A DNA stretch of 64,000 nt from an uncultured Christensenellaceae bacterium. Its GTDB lineage: Bacteria; Bacillota; Clostridia; Christensenellales; Pumilibacteraceae. The position numbers were made by a program, and so were the translations under genes. Under the pieces are notes generated by a model. That model searched no databases. It was not told the origin of the DNA and saw only the letters and a program-made list of their open reading frames with translations. Position 1 is the stretch's first letter. Each line of letters starts with the position of its first letter. This document shows positions 22,488 to 30,559 of this stretch, piece by piece. The stretch spans positions 1-64,000 of the forward strand of contig CAJULK010000003.1 of the NCBI GenBank assembly GCA_910587455.1, written 5' to 3'.

Positions 22488-22915
22488 TCGCGGTAAGGCG
22501 CGCGGATATCGGCGATGCGTCGGCTGTTGCGGATGCCGAACGCAAATACATCGATTGCCCGTGGACAAAGGAGCAGATAGAACGCGAAATCTCCGACGGC
22601 GCTTCCGTGTTTTTAGTGGCGGAGGATGACGGCGCGTTTTGCGGGTATCTTTCGGGTACGGTCGCTGCGGACGAATGTGAAATATCCAATATCGCGGTAG
22701 AGTTCGAGTACAGACGGCGCGGCATAGGCACTATGTTGTTCGAAACGCTTTTGTCCGAAATAAGATCACGCGGCGTAAATACCGTATTTTTGCTTGTGAG
22801 AAGCGACAACGTTTCGGCGCTCGCGCTGTACGGCAAACTCGGATTTGCGCGCGTCGGATCAAGGCGCGGATATTATAAAAACGGCGACGCGGTTATAATG
22901 CGACTCGATTTATGA
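22484..22915 (+). CDS. rimI: Ribosomal protein S18 alanine N-acetyltransferase-like GNAT protein
   Basis: The 143-aa product is a GNAT acetyltransferase in the usual RimI position next to tsaB. The acetyl-CoA loop reads ISNIAVEFEYRRRGIGTMLFETL (about 68-90), followed by VFLLVRSDNVSALALYGKLGFARVGSRRGYY, typical of RimI. The substrate in RimI is the N terminus of S18, but related enzymes acetylate other proteins. The start is GTG at 22484 in the GTGA overlap. Confidence 0.9.
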   Translation: MIAVRRADIGDASAVADAERKYIDCPWTKEQIEREISDGASVFLVAEDDGAFCGYLSGTVAADECEISNIAVEFEYRRRGIGTMLFETLLSEIRSRGVNTVFLLVRSDNVSALALYGKLGFARVGSRRGYYKNGDAVIMRLDL

Positions 22916-22928
22916 CAGTGAGGTGAAT

Positions 22929-23633
22929 ATGCTCGAAACCATCGACGGCATAGAGTGCGAGTACGAAAGAAGCGGCGGGAAATCCGATCATACTGTTTTG
23001 TTCTTGCACGGCTGGGGCGGTGGGCTCGAGTCTTTTTCGGGCGCATATTCGGTTATGCGCGATCTGGGCGTAGACGCGGTCAATTTTGCTTTTCCCGTGT
23101 GCGTGCCGCCCGAGTACGGTATATATGATTATGCGGCGTACGTGTCGAAGTTTCTCGGCAAACATAAAATACGCGATCCGATAATAGTGGGGCACAGCTT
23201 CGGCGGGCGCGTCGGAGTGATCCTCGCGGCGCAGGGCGGTTGCGAAAAATTGGTGCTCACCGGCGCGGCGGGGCTTAAGCCGCGGTTCAGTCTGCGCAAA
23301 AAGATAGCCGTCGCGCGGTATAAGTACAGAGTTAAGCACGGAAAACCGCTTGACGGAATGGGTTCTGCGGATTATAATAATTTAGTACCCGAGATGCGCG
23401 GAGTATTCGTGCGGATAGTAAATACTCATCTCGACAAGCTGTTGCCGTATATAAATTGTAAAACGTTGCTCGTGTGGGGAAAAGCCGACACGGAAACGCC
23501 GTTGTACATGGCAAAGCGTTTTAAGCGCGGAATACGCGACAGCGAGCTTGTGCTCGTGGACGGCGGACACTTCGGATATGCGGAATCTCATTACGGGTTT
23601 ATCAAATATCTCAAATCATTCGTTATGGAATAG
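22929..23633 (+). CDS. Alpha/beta hydrolase
   Basis: The 234-aa product is an alpha/beta-hydrolase-fold enzyme. LFLHGWGGG (about 26-34) forms the oxyanion region, VGHSFGGRV (about 87-95) the nucleophile elbow with Ser, LLVWGKADTETP the acid and VDGGHFGYAE the catalytic His. The substrate is unknown; location in a cell-wall and housekeeping operon gives no firm clue. The ATG at 22929 is chosen over a GTG at 22923 because GAGGTGA covers the GTG and acts as the ribosome binding site. Confidence 0.85.
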   Translation: MLETIDGIECEYERSGGKSDHTVLFLHGWGGGLESFSGAYSVMRDLGVDAVNFAFPVCVPPEYGIYDYAAYVSKFLGKHKIRDPIIVGHSFGGRVGVILAAQGGCEKLVLTGAAGLKPRFSLRKKIAVARYKYRVKHGKPLDGMGSADYNNLVPEMRGVFVRIVNTHLDKLLPYINCKTLLVWGKADTETPLYMAKRFKRGIRDSELVLVDGGHFGYAESHYGFIKYLKSFVME

Positions 23634-23638
23634 GTGAT

Positions 23639-25216
23639 ATGGATTATTACATTTCGGTTGCGCTGACGGCTGTCGCAGCGGTATTGTCGGGCATTATGTG
23701 TCTGCCGATACTCAAAATTTTGCAGCTCTCGGGCTACAAGGCAAAAGGCGTTATTGCATGGCAAAAAGCGTCGTCATACGACGTAACTGTGCGATATATC
23801 GCGTTTACGCTCTTTTCGTTCATTGCCATGATCGTTTACGTCGGCTGTTTCGGAACGTATGCGTACGCGAGATACTGCGCCGTAGCGTTGTATATAATAC
23901 TCGCCGTGATGTTCTCGGTATATGCAAAACGAAGCAAAATATCCGACGTTAAATTCACGGGCAGAGTAAAGAGGCTGTTCGCTTTAGACTTTTTGATCAT
24001 GCTTGCGCTCGGCGCGGGAGTTGCTTGGGCTTCATACTATTCTCCGTACTGTCAGACGGTGACGGCGGCGCTCGGAATGTTCGCGCCGCTTGCGGCGATT
24101 TTGTCAAACGCCGTATTGAGTCCGTTCGAGCGCGCTAACAATAAGCGGTATATAAAACGCGCAAAGCTAAAACTTACCGAATCGTCGCCGACCGTTATCG
24201 GAATAACGGGCAGCTACGGCAAAACTACTGCAAAGAACTTGCTCCGCGACATGCTTGCAACCGAATATTCGGTGCTTGCGACGCCGGGAAGCTATAATAC
24301 GCCGATGGGCGTGTGTCTTACCGTAAACAATGTGCTCGCCGATGAGAAGTTTCTTATAGCCGAGCTCGGCGCACGGTACAAGGGCGATATAGCGGAGCTT
24401 TGCGACATCGTTTCGCCTAAGTACGGTATAATAACGTCGGTCGGCGATATGCACCTCGAAACGCTTAAATCGCGAGAGGGCGTTGCCGAAGTAAAATACG
24501 AGCTGGGAAAGGCTTTGCCGACGGACGGATTGCTCGTGCTTAACGGCTATAACGAGTCTTGCGCGGCGCTTGCCGAGCGAGAAAGCGCGTGCCGAAAAGA
24601 AACGGTCGGAAAAGACGGCGGGATATCTTACGAAGACATAAAAATCGACGGGGTGGGAACGAGTTTTACGCTTGTGATAAACGGCGAGCGTTACGGCGTT
24701 ACTACCAAACTTCTCGGTGCGCATATCCCCGAACTTGTCTGCGTTTGCGCCGCCGTAGCGATCGAATGTGGCGTATCAGCCGACGGTATAGTCAAAGCAG
24801 TCCGTGCCGCCGCACCCGTCGAGCACAGACTGCAACTGCTGTCGGAGCCGGACGCAGACGTTATAGTGATTGACGATGCGTATAATTCCAACCCGATCGG
24901 GGCAAAAAATGCGTTGTCGGTACTCGGCTGCTTTGATGTTAAAAAAGTTATAATAACGCCCGGGTTCGTCGAACTCGGCACGATAGAAAAAAGCGCCAAT
25001 ACGGAACTCGGCAAGAATATAGCGGAAGTGTGCGATCATGCTTTTCTTATAGGTACGCGTGCTGCGGATATTAAAAAGGGCGCTATAGAGGGCGGTATGA
25101 ACGAAGCGGACATATCCGTGGTTTCGTCGCGGCAAGAAGCCGTCGAGGCTCTTAAATCGATATCCGACAGGAAAGCGGTTCTGTTCGAAAACGATCTTCC
25201 CGACAATATCAAATAG
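23639..25216 (+). CDS. MurF-like Mur ligase with N-terminal membrane domain
   Basis: The 525-aa product begins with about five membrane segments (residues 3-160, for example VALTAVAAVLSGIMCLPILK and YIAFTLFSFIAMIVYVGCF). A Mur ligase follows: ATP loop GITGSYGKTTAKNLL (188-202), TPGSYNTPMGVCLTVN, EHRLQLL and VIDDAYNSNPIGAKNAL. These are MurF features (addition of D-Ala-D-Ala to the UDP-MurNAc-tripeptide). Ordinary MurF has a soluble N-terminal uridine-binding domain. Here that domain is replaced by a membrane domain, so a lipid-linked substrate is possible. It starts 5 bp after the hydrolase gene with AGGTGAT upstream. Confidence 0.85.
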   Translation: MDYYISVALTAVAAVLSGIMCLPILKILQLSGYKAKGVIAWQKASSYDVTVRYIAFTLFSFIAMIVYVGCFGTYAYARYCAVALYIILAVMFSVYAKRSKISDVKFTGRVKRLFALDFLIMLALGAGVAWASYYSPYCQTVTAALGMFAPLAAILSNAVLSPFERANNKRYIKRAKLKLTESSPTVIGITGSYGKTTAKNLLRDMLATEYSVLATPGSYNTPMGVCLTVNNVLADEKFLIAELGARYKGDIAELCDIVSPKYGIITSVGDMHLETLKSREGVAEVKYELGKALPTDGLLVLNGYNESCAALAERESACRKETVGKDGGISYEDIKIDGVGTSFTLVINGERYGVTTKLLGAHIPELVCVCAAVAIECGVSADGIVKAVRAAAPVEHRLQLLSEPDADVIVIDDAYNSNPIGAKNALSVLGCFDVKKVIITPGFVELGTIEKSANTELGKNIAEVCDHAFLIGTRAADIKKGAIEGGMNEADISVVSSRQEAVEALKSISDRKAVLFENDLPDNIK

Positions 25217-25236
25217 ATAACAAGGAATAATACACA

Positions 25237-25956
25237 ATGAAAAGAACGGTGCTCGTTACGGGCGGCGCGCGCGGGATCGGCAGGCAGATAGCTATTGATT
25301 TCGGCAATGCGGGCTATAACGTTATAATAAATTACAATAGATCGGAAAAGGAAGCTATGTCGCTTGTCGCCGAACTCAACGCAAAAGAAATAGCGTGTCA
25401 GGCGATACGTGCCGACGTTTCCAATGCGGACGACGTAAAGCGCATGGCGGATTCGGTGGCGTTCGGGCATGTCGATACGCTTGTAAACAATGCAGGGATC
25501 GCACACATGGGATTGTTGCAGACCGATACCGAAAAAGACTTCGACAGGGTGATCGGCGTCGATCTGAAAGGCGTTTGGCTTGTTACGCGCGCGTTTCTGC
25601 CGCGCATGATCGAGCACGGTTTCGGGCGTATAATAAACATAGGTTCGTTTTGGTCGGAGCGCGGCTCGAGCACCGAAACGCTGTATTCTGCGGCTAAAGC
25701 CGGCGTAAACGGACTTACCAAAGCGCTTTCGCGCGAAGTGGGAGAGTACGTCACTGTGAACGCCGTGATCGCGGGGCTTATAGCTACGGACATGAACGAT
25801 CCCGTACCGCCCGACGCGCTGTTCCGTATAGTCGATAACACGCCCGTCAGGCGCATCGGCAGGCCAGAGGACGTCAGTCACGCGGCGCTGTTCCTCGCCG
25901 ACGAAAAGTCGTCGTTTATAAACGGCGCGCTGCTTCACGTAGACGGCGGATATTGA
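25237..25956 (+). CDS. Short-chain dehydrogenase/reductase, FabG-like
   Basis: The 239-aa product is a classical SDR. The NAD(P) loop TGGARGIGRQIA is at 7-18, LVNNAGIAHMG at about 83-93, the catalytic Ser in NIGSFWSERG, and YSAAKAGV with the catalytic Tyr and Lys at about 150-157. It ends FINGALLHVDGGY. It is closest in style to 3-oxoacyl-ACP reductases of the FabG/YmfI type. AAGGAAT precedes the ATG by about 8 nt. A strong terminator follows, closing the run that started at nth. Confidence 0.88.
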   Translation: MKRTVLVTGGARGIGRQIAIDFGNAGYNVIINYNRSEKEAMSLVAELNAKEIACQAIRADVSNADDVKRMADSVAFGHVDTLVNNAGIAHMGLLQTDTEKDFDRVIGVDLKGVWLVTRAFLPRMIEHGFGRIINIGSFWSERGSSTETLYSAAKAGVNGLTKALSREVGEYVTVNAVIAGLIATDMNDPVPPDALFRIVDNTPVRRIGRPEDVSHAALFLADEKSSFINGALLHVDGGY

Positions 25957-26005
25957 GATAATAAACAAGTCGGCTGTAGCGCCGGAGTGGGGTGACGGCA
26001 AAAAG

Positions 26006-26038
26006 AAAGGACGGAGCTAAGTGCTCCGTCCTTTTCAT
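26006..26038. terminator. Bidirectional terminator
   Basis: AAAGGACGGAGC (26006-26017) and GCTCCGTCCTTT (26023-26034) form a perfect 12-bp stem with a 5-nt loop, with T-rich sequence on either side. It lies between the converging SDR gene and the large surface protein gene. Confidence 0.88.
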
Positions 26039-26055
26039 TTAGTTTGATCATTGCG

Positions 26056-29000
26056 TTAATCGTCGAGATCGTCCGCTTCTTTCGGTTTATCCGACTTGGG
26101 TTGCTCGGGATTATCTCGATCGGAATCGGCTGCGTCCGCTGTCGCGCCGTCGTCATTTGCGTCGGTCGCCGGTTCTTCGCTTGTTTTGTCGGCAATATCC
26201 GCTTCGTCGATTTCTTCGTAATCTACTTCGCGCGCGCCGCTCTCGTCTTCGGTATTTCCTTCGAGTTGCTCTTTGAGCTTGTCAAGCTCGCGGATCGTGT
26301 CGGAACGGTCGTATTCGGAAGTGTAGGTGATTTTGCGTTTCTTTTTGATCTTGTCGCGTATTCTTACAATGAAGATTATAACGATTGCGGCGAGCATACA
26401 CGCACTGACGATTATAGTAGGCAGGACCCACCAATCGAGATCGCTTGACGTAGCTTCCGTGTCCGTTTCGTCGGGAGTAGTATCCGAAAGCGCTACGGCT
26501 TTTTCGTAATTTTTGTTAAGATCGCTGACGTATTCGTCGTAAGCGGTGCTGTTGCTGATCTGAGTAAGCGATACGTCGGCGATGAACAGCTCGCCCTGGA
26601 TATAGCTTCTCGCGTCGTCGCCGCCGAACGAAATATCGAGACCGATATTTCCGCCGTTGCTGCCCGTAGCGATATAGAAAGTGTACGTCTTAAACGTTTC
26701 GTAGTCGCGCGTATCTTCATGACCTTGGGAAATAAGCGTCGTCGTGTCTTTGATATTTTCGAACGATTCCGTCTTTGTGCCCGTAAGTTTGATGTTGGCG
26801 CCTACTATCTTGTCGCTCTTTCTCGTAGCTTCGTCTACTCGTACCTTTATCGTTACATCGAGTTTGTAGTACGTGTTTGCAACCAGCGAGATGCTGTTGT
26901 CGTAAGTGTAAGTCGTGCGACCTGCCGCAATATTGTAAACGTACAGCATGTTGCCGGTTCTGTCTTTCTTTTCGAACCCGGCAATGTCGATGTTTTTCAT
27001 GTTGTCCGAATCGAACAGTCCTGTTCTAACGTTGTTGTTTGCCGACGATACCGTCCAACCGTACGGCGTGGCAAGCGACGTATTGTCGGTGTTATAGCCG
27101 TACGCGTCGTAATATGCGAGAGTAGGGGCATTGAACGAATACATGCCGTAGTCTATCGACTTGAGAACCGCAGCGTTTGCGATGTCGGCTTTGTACTGTT
27201 CGAACATCGTGTCGTACTCGGCGGAAACCGTGCTGCCTTCGGCGGCTGTCCATTCTTCCGCCGCAACCTTTTTAACGTAGATATTGCCGTCGGACAGTTT
27301 TTGCGAATTGTCCTTGCGGTCGTTCAAGCCGAGCCATATTTCCACGTTGAGCGTCTTTTCGGAAAGCGGCGCGTTTACGTAGAAAGTGTAAGTCTTGAAC
27401 GTATCGTTAGTCGTTTTAATGTTTTCGATAGTGGAAACTACCGCTCCCGAATCGGTTTTAAGCACAAGCGAAGCGCCGTAACCGTCGGTCACGCCGTCCA
27501 CCGCCATATCTACCGAAATCTTATAGCCTTTGTCTGCGGCGACCGTGATGGCCGGCGAACGGTAGCAGAACGCCGTTTTCACGGGCGACGACAACAACAG
27601 AACGTTGTAATCGGGTGCTTTGGCAAAGCTCTTTGGATTGTTGACCGAAGAGGGAATAGCGCCGTCCGATATGAGCTTGTCAAACGATTTTTCGTCGGTC
27701 GGAATGATTCCGTAAACCGCACCGTCTATTTCGACGGGCTTGTCCGAAAATCCGGTCGATTCGACTTTGTCGGTAGTATAGTGCGTCCAATCGGCCGCGG
27801 GAAGCGGGAACTTGAATTCGTCGTATTCGCCGATGTTCATAAAGTTGCCGTTCTCTACGCCCGTGGACGTTACTGTGCCGTCGAGCTGTATAAGTTTGCC
27901 GCTGTCAGCTTCGGACATTTCTTTATATTCGGTATAAGATACTTCGCGGAAAGTTACGTTATCGAACATCGCAATGCCCGAGGACGGATTGGAAGGCGAG
28001 CCGAGTCTGAGCTCGAAATGAATGTCGAGATCCGATATGACCGAGCCTTGAATATAGAAAATATGTTCTTTCCAGCCGTAGTGCGAGGCGTCGTCGCTCG
28101 CGCCTTCGAGTCCCGTCGTCCAATCGGCGAGAATACCGTTGTTCGCCGAATTGTTGCTTTGACCTTTAATGCCTACGGAAATGCCGTCGCCGCCCGAAAC
28201 GTTATCGCCTTTGACCCATACCGAGAAGCGGTAGTACCCAAAGCGTTTGACGGTAATGTCGGGCGAAGCTACGCCGCGCGTGCCCGTGGCGAACTTTTTG
28301 CCGTCGTACGTGCTTATGAGAAGGATGTTGGCGTTGTTGCCCGCGAACATCGCATTGTCCACATCGTTTTTGACTTCCGCTTTTCCGAGCGGCGACCAGG
28401 GGTTTTGAGTAAAACCGTAATCGTTGCCTTCGAGCTCGGTGAAGCGACGTTCCGAATCGAAAAATTCCACGTTGGCAGTGCCGACGTAAGGGTAGTCGGA
28501 ATCGTCGTCGTCCGATTCGCTGTAATCGGCGTCCGTATTCCAAAGGTCGGTATTTGCGGAGAAAGTTCCTATTTCTTTATCGTTTACAGTGAGATAATCG
28601 GTGTCGTAAAGATCTATAGCGAGGGAAGTCGCGGTATCGTCGAGATAAACGCCGTCGCGTTCGGTAGGCTCGAAATCGCTCGTTTCGAAAGCGAAATCGT
28701 AAGCGGAGATCTGTTCGGCAGTGACGGTATCGAAAAACGCGTAACCGTGAACATTGACCTGACCGCTTTCCGCGTCTTCGTCAGTGCCTTCCGCGGCGTC
28801 GCCTATTCCGAGCGAGAGTTTGACCGTTTTGGTTATCGAAACGCCCGTGCGAACGTAAAACGTATATTGCTTCCACCCGTAATCGTTGTCTTTGTTAAGA
28901 CCGTCGAGATCGGCAACGGTGTTGATGTTATTGAACGAGCAGTTCACGCCGAGACCCGTCAATTTGACGGTAGCGCCGCCGACGGCGAAATCTCCCGTTT

Positions 29001-29520
29001 TGACCCAAGCCGAAACGCGGTAAAACGAATCGGGTTTGAACGACATTTCGGACGATGTGTACGCATAAGCCGTTTCCGATCCTTTGGGGGTGTTTATGAG
29101 CAGCGTTTTAGCGTCGGTATCGGGATAGCGCTCGCTGTCGCCGAAAATGGTGCGCGGAATATTATCCTCGCTCGTAAACTCGTCGTATTGGTCGAGTTTG
29201 AACGTGACGTTGCCCTTGGTGCTGCCCGAGTTGTAAGCGGACGGAGCAAGATCGACTACGCCCGAAACGATATTGCCTTTGCCGCCGCCGAGATATCCGC
29301 CCGTCCAAGACGAGGGCGAAGCGGGATAGCTGCCCGAAGAACTCGAGAACTGCGGATTGCTGACATCAAGCGAGACCGATGCGAATTCTTTGGTATCTTC
29401 GGTTTCCGCAGCGAACGCCGAGGGAACGGTCATCGCCGCCGTAATTATCAGCGCAAGAATGACTGCGACGGTCACTGTAAAGGTCATCGCCTTTGCGGTT
29501 AGTCTTTTGATAATACGCAT
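26056..29520 (-). CDS. Large exported protein with repeated beta-sandwich modules and C-terminal anchor
   Basis: The 1154-aa product has a signal peptide (TVTVAVILALIITAAMTVPSAFA/AE). About 1000 extracellular residues follow, then one membrane segment (WWVLPTIIVSACMLAAIVIIFIV, about 1040) and an acidic cytoplasmic tail. The exterior repeats a module at least four times: a 'FYRVSAWVKTGDF' or 'YYRFSVWVKGDN' strand pair, then 'YGWKQYTFYVRTG' or 'FKTYTFYVNAP' about 40-60 residues later. This pattern recalls carbohydrate-binding jelly-roll domains (CBM4/9-like), an inference from resemblance. The ATG at 29520 has AAGGTG about 10 nt upstream. Likely a surface glycan-binding or adhesion protein. Confidence 0.75.
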   Translation of the reverse strand: MRIIKRLTAKAMTFTVTVAVILALIITAAMTVPSAFAAETEDTKEFASVSLDVSNPQFSSSSGSYPASPSSWTGGYLGGGKGNIVSGVVDLAPSAYNSGSTKGNVTFKLDQYDEFTSEDNIPRTIFGDSERYPDTDAKTLLINTPKGSETAYAYTSSEMSFKPDSFYRVSAWVKTGDFAVGGATVKLTGLGVNCSFNNINTVADLDGLNKDNDYGWKQYTFYVRTGVSITKTVKLSLGIGDAAEGTDEDAESGQVNVHGYAFFDTVTAEQISAYDFAFETSDFEPTERDGVYLDDTATSLAIDLYDTDYLTVNDKEIGTFSANTDLWNTDADYSESDDDDSDYPYVGTANVEFFDSERRFTELEGNDYGFTQNPWSPLGKAEVKNDVDNAMFAGNNANILLISTYDGKKFATGTRGVASPDITVKRFGYYRFSVWVKGDNVSGGDGISVGIKGQSNNSANNGILADWTTGLEGASDDASHYGWKEHIFYIQGSVISDLDIHFELRLGSPSNPSSGIAMFDNVTFREVSYTEYKEMSEADSGKLIQLDGTVTSTGVENGNFMNIGEYDEFKFPLPAADWTHYTTDKVESTGFSDKPVEIDGAVYGIIPTDEKSFDKLISDGAIPSSVNNPKSFAKAPDYNVLLLSSPVKTAFCYRSPAITVAADKGYKISVDMAVDGVTDGYGASLVLKTDSGAVVSTIENIKTTNDTFKTYTFYVNAPLSEKTLNVEIWLGLNDRKDNSQKLSDGNIYVKKVAAEEWTAAEGSTVSAEYDTMFEQYKADIANAAVLKSIDYGMYSFNAPTLAYYDAYGYNTDNTSLATPYGWTVSSANNNVRTGLFDSDNMKNIDIAGFEKKDRTGNMLYVYNIAAGRTTYTYDNSISLVANTYYKLDVTIKVRVDEATRKSDKIVGANIKLTGTKTESFENIKDTTTLISQGHEDTRDYETFKTYTFYIATGSNGGNIGLDISFGGDDARSYIQGELFIADVSLTQISNSTAYDEYVSDLNKNYEKAVALSDTTPDETDTEATSSDLDWWVLPTIIVSACMLAAIVIIFIVRIRDKIKKKRKITYTSEYDRSDTIRELDKLKEQLEGNTEDESGAREVDYEEIDEADIADKTSEEPATDANDDGATADAADSDRDNPEQPKSDKPKEADDLDD

Positions 29521-29562
29521 GTACTGTAAACACCTTTGTAAGATTTTTTCTATACGTTCTAT

Positions 29563-29591
29563 ATTATATAGTATACGCGCGATAAATGCAA
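29563..29591 (-). promoter_or_regulatory. Promoter of the 1154-aa surface protein
   Basis: On the minus strand TTGCAT (29586-29591), a 17-bp spacer and TATAAT (29563-29568). The leader is about 35 nt and contains a ribosome binding site. Confidence 0.7.
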
Positions 29592-29681
29592 ACGTTTTGT
29601 GCGGCAATTCGCGATTTTGAATAAATAAATTGCGTTTGCGTCACGCGGTTATTTTTCGCAAAACGGCGCAAAACTATTTAC

Positions 29682-30041
29682 ATGAACGTAAGAAGTTCGA
29701 TTTTGACATGCGGCGGCAGCGTGCTCGCGGGATTCGTTGCCGGATTTTTCGGCGGCGGCGGCGGAATGTTGTGCGTGCCGCTTTTGGAAGCGCGCGGCTT
29801 GGACGTTAAGTGCGCGCACGCTACGGCGCTTATCGTAATACTGCCTATATGCATAGTGAGCGCGGCGATATACATTGCGAACGGCTATTTCGACTTCACG
29901 GCGGTATTGTGCGCAAGCATAGGCGTGAGTCTCGGCGGAGCGGCGGGTGCGGCGGTATTGAACAAACTCAACGGCACGGTCGTCGGGCTTATTTTCGCCG
30001 CGCTGATGATAGCGATAGGAATAAAACTCATAGTATCATGA
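29682..30041 (+). CDS. TauE/SafE-type permease, N-terminal half
   Basis: The 119-aa product is half of a TauE/SafE-type anion permease: SILTCGGSVLAGFVAGFFGGGGGMLCVPLLEARGLDVKCAHATALIVILP is the conserved first repeat, followed by two more membrane segments. Full family members have about 250 aa and two such repeats. Here the second repeat is a separate gene overlapping by 4 nt (ATGA), so the functional unit is probably a heterodimer. Family members export sulfite, sulfonates or related anions. No good ribosome binding site precedes this ATG. Confidence 0.8.
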   Translation: MNVRSSILTCGGSVLAGFVAGFFGGGGGMLCVPLLEARGLDVKCAHATALIVILPICIVSAAIYIANGYFDFTAVLCASIGVSLGGAAGAAVLNKLNGTVVGLIFAALMIAIGIKLIVS

Positions 30042-30466
30042 CCGACGAACATATCATAATCATAGTATCCGCACTCGGCGGACTTATAGGCGGCATGGGC
30101 ATGGGCGGCGGGACGCTGCTTATTCCGCTGCTTACAATGTGTTCGGGAGTGGAACAGCATCTCGCGCAGTCGATAAACCTGATCGTATTCGTGCCTATGT
30201 CGCTCGTCGCGCTTTTTATTCACCGAAAAAACGGATACGTTCGACTTAAAGCGGGCGCGCCGATAGCCGTATTCGCATTTGCGGGCGCAGTGGCGGGCAG
30301 CTTTGCTACGGGATTCGCAAAAGGGTATATACTGAGAGCGTGTTTCGGCGGATTCCTTATCGCGCTCGGCGTGTATCAGGCGGCGAAAATAACGGTTGCC
30401 GCGGTCAAGAAGCACAGAACGAAATCGTGCGTCGAGTGCGACGGCGCGCCGCACACGGTTAAATAA
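30038..30466 (+). CDS. TauE/SafE-type permease, C-terminal half
   Basis: The 142-aa product carries the second TauE repeat: IIIIVSALGGLIGGMGMGGGTLLIPLLTMCSGVEQHLAQSINLIVFVPMS. Three further hydrophobic segments and a basic, cysteine-containing tail (KKHRTKSCVECDG) follow. Its ATG overlaps the stop of the first half, implying coupled translation and equal amounts. An alternative is a recent frameshift in one gene, but each half has a proper N terminus and the ATGA junction is typical of designed operons. Confidence 0.8.
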   Translation: MTDEHIIIIVSALGGLIGGMGMGGGTLLIPLLTMCSGVEQHLAQSINLIVFVPMSLVALFIHRKNGYVRLKAGAPIAVFAFAGAVAGSFATGFAKGYILRACFGGFLIALGVYQAAKITVAAVKKHRTKSCVECDGAPHTVK

Positions 30467-30491
30467 AACAAAAATAAAAGTCGGAAAATGT

Positions 30492-30552
30492 CTTTACAAA
30501 CGATGAAAGACTTGCTATAATTGATTATATCATTTTTATCATCGTTGTAAAG
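30492..30552. repeat. Inverted repeat spanning the rnf promoter
   Basis: CTTTACAAACGATGA (30492-30506) and TCATCGTTGTAAAG (30539-30552) are inverted copies with one extra A in the left arm. The left arm covers the -35 box and the right arm reaches the ribosome binding site. This looks like a pair of operator half-sites or a DNA hairpin, but no regulator can be named. Confidence 0.55.
30493..30521 (+). promoter_or_regulatory. Promoter of the rnf operon
   Basis: TTTACA (30493-30498), a 17-bp spacer and TATAAT (30516-30521), about 32 nt upstream of the predicted TTG start of rnfC at 30560. Confidence 0.75.
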
Positions 30553-30559
30553 GCGTAAT

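Noticed and set aside
26719..29502. A 927-codon plus-strand open frame
   Set aside because: It is antisense to the 1154-aa surface protein, which has a signal peptide, repeats, a membrane anchor, a promoter and a terminator. The plus-strand product has none of these.
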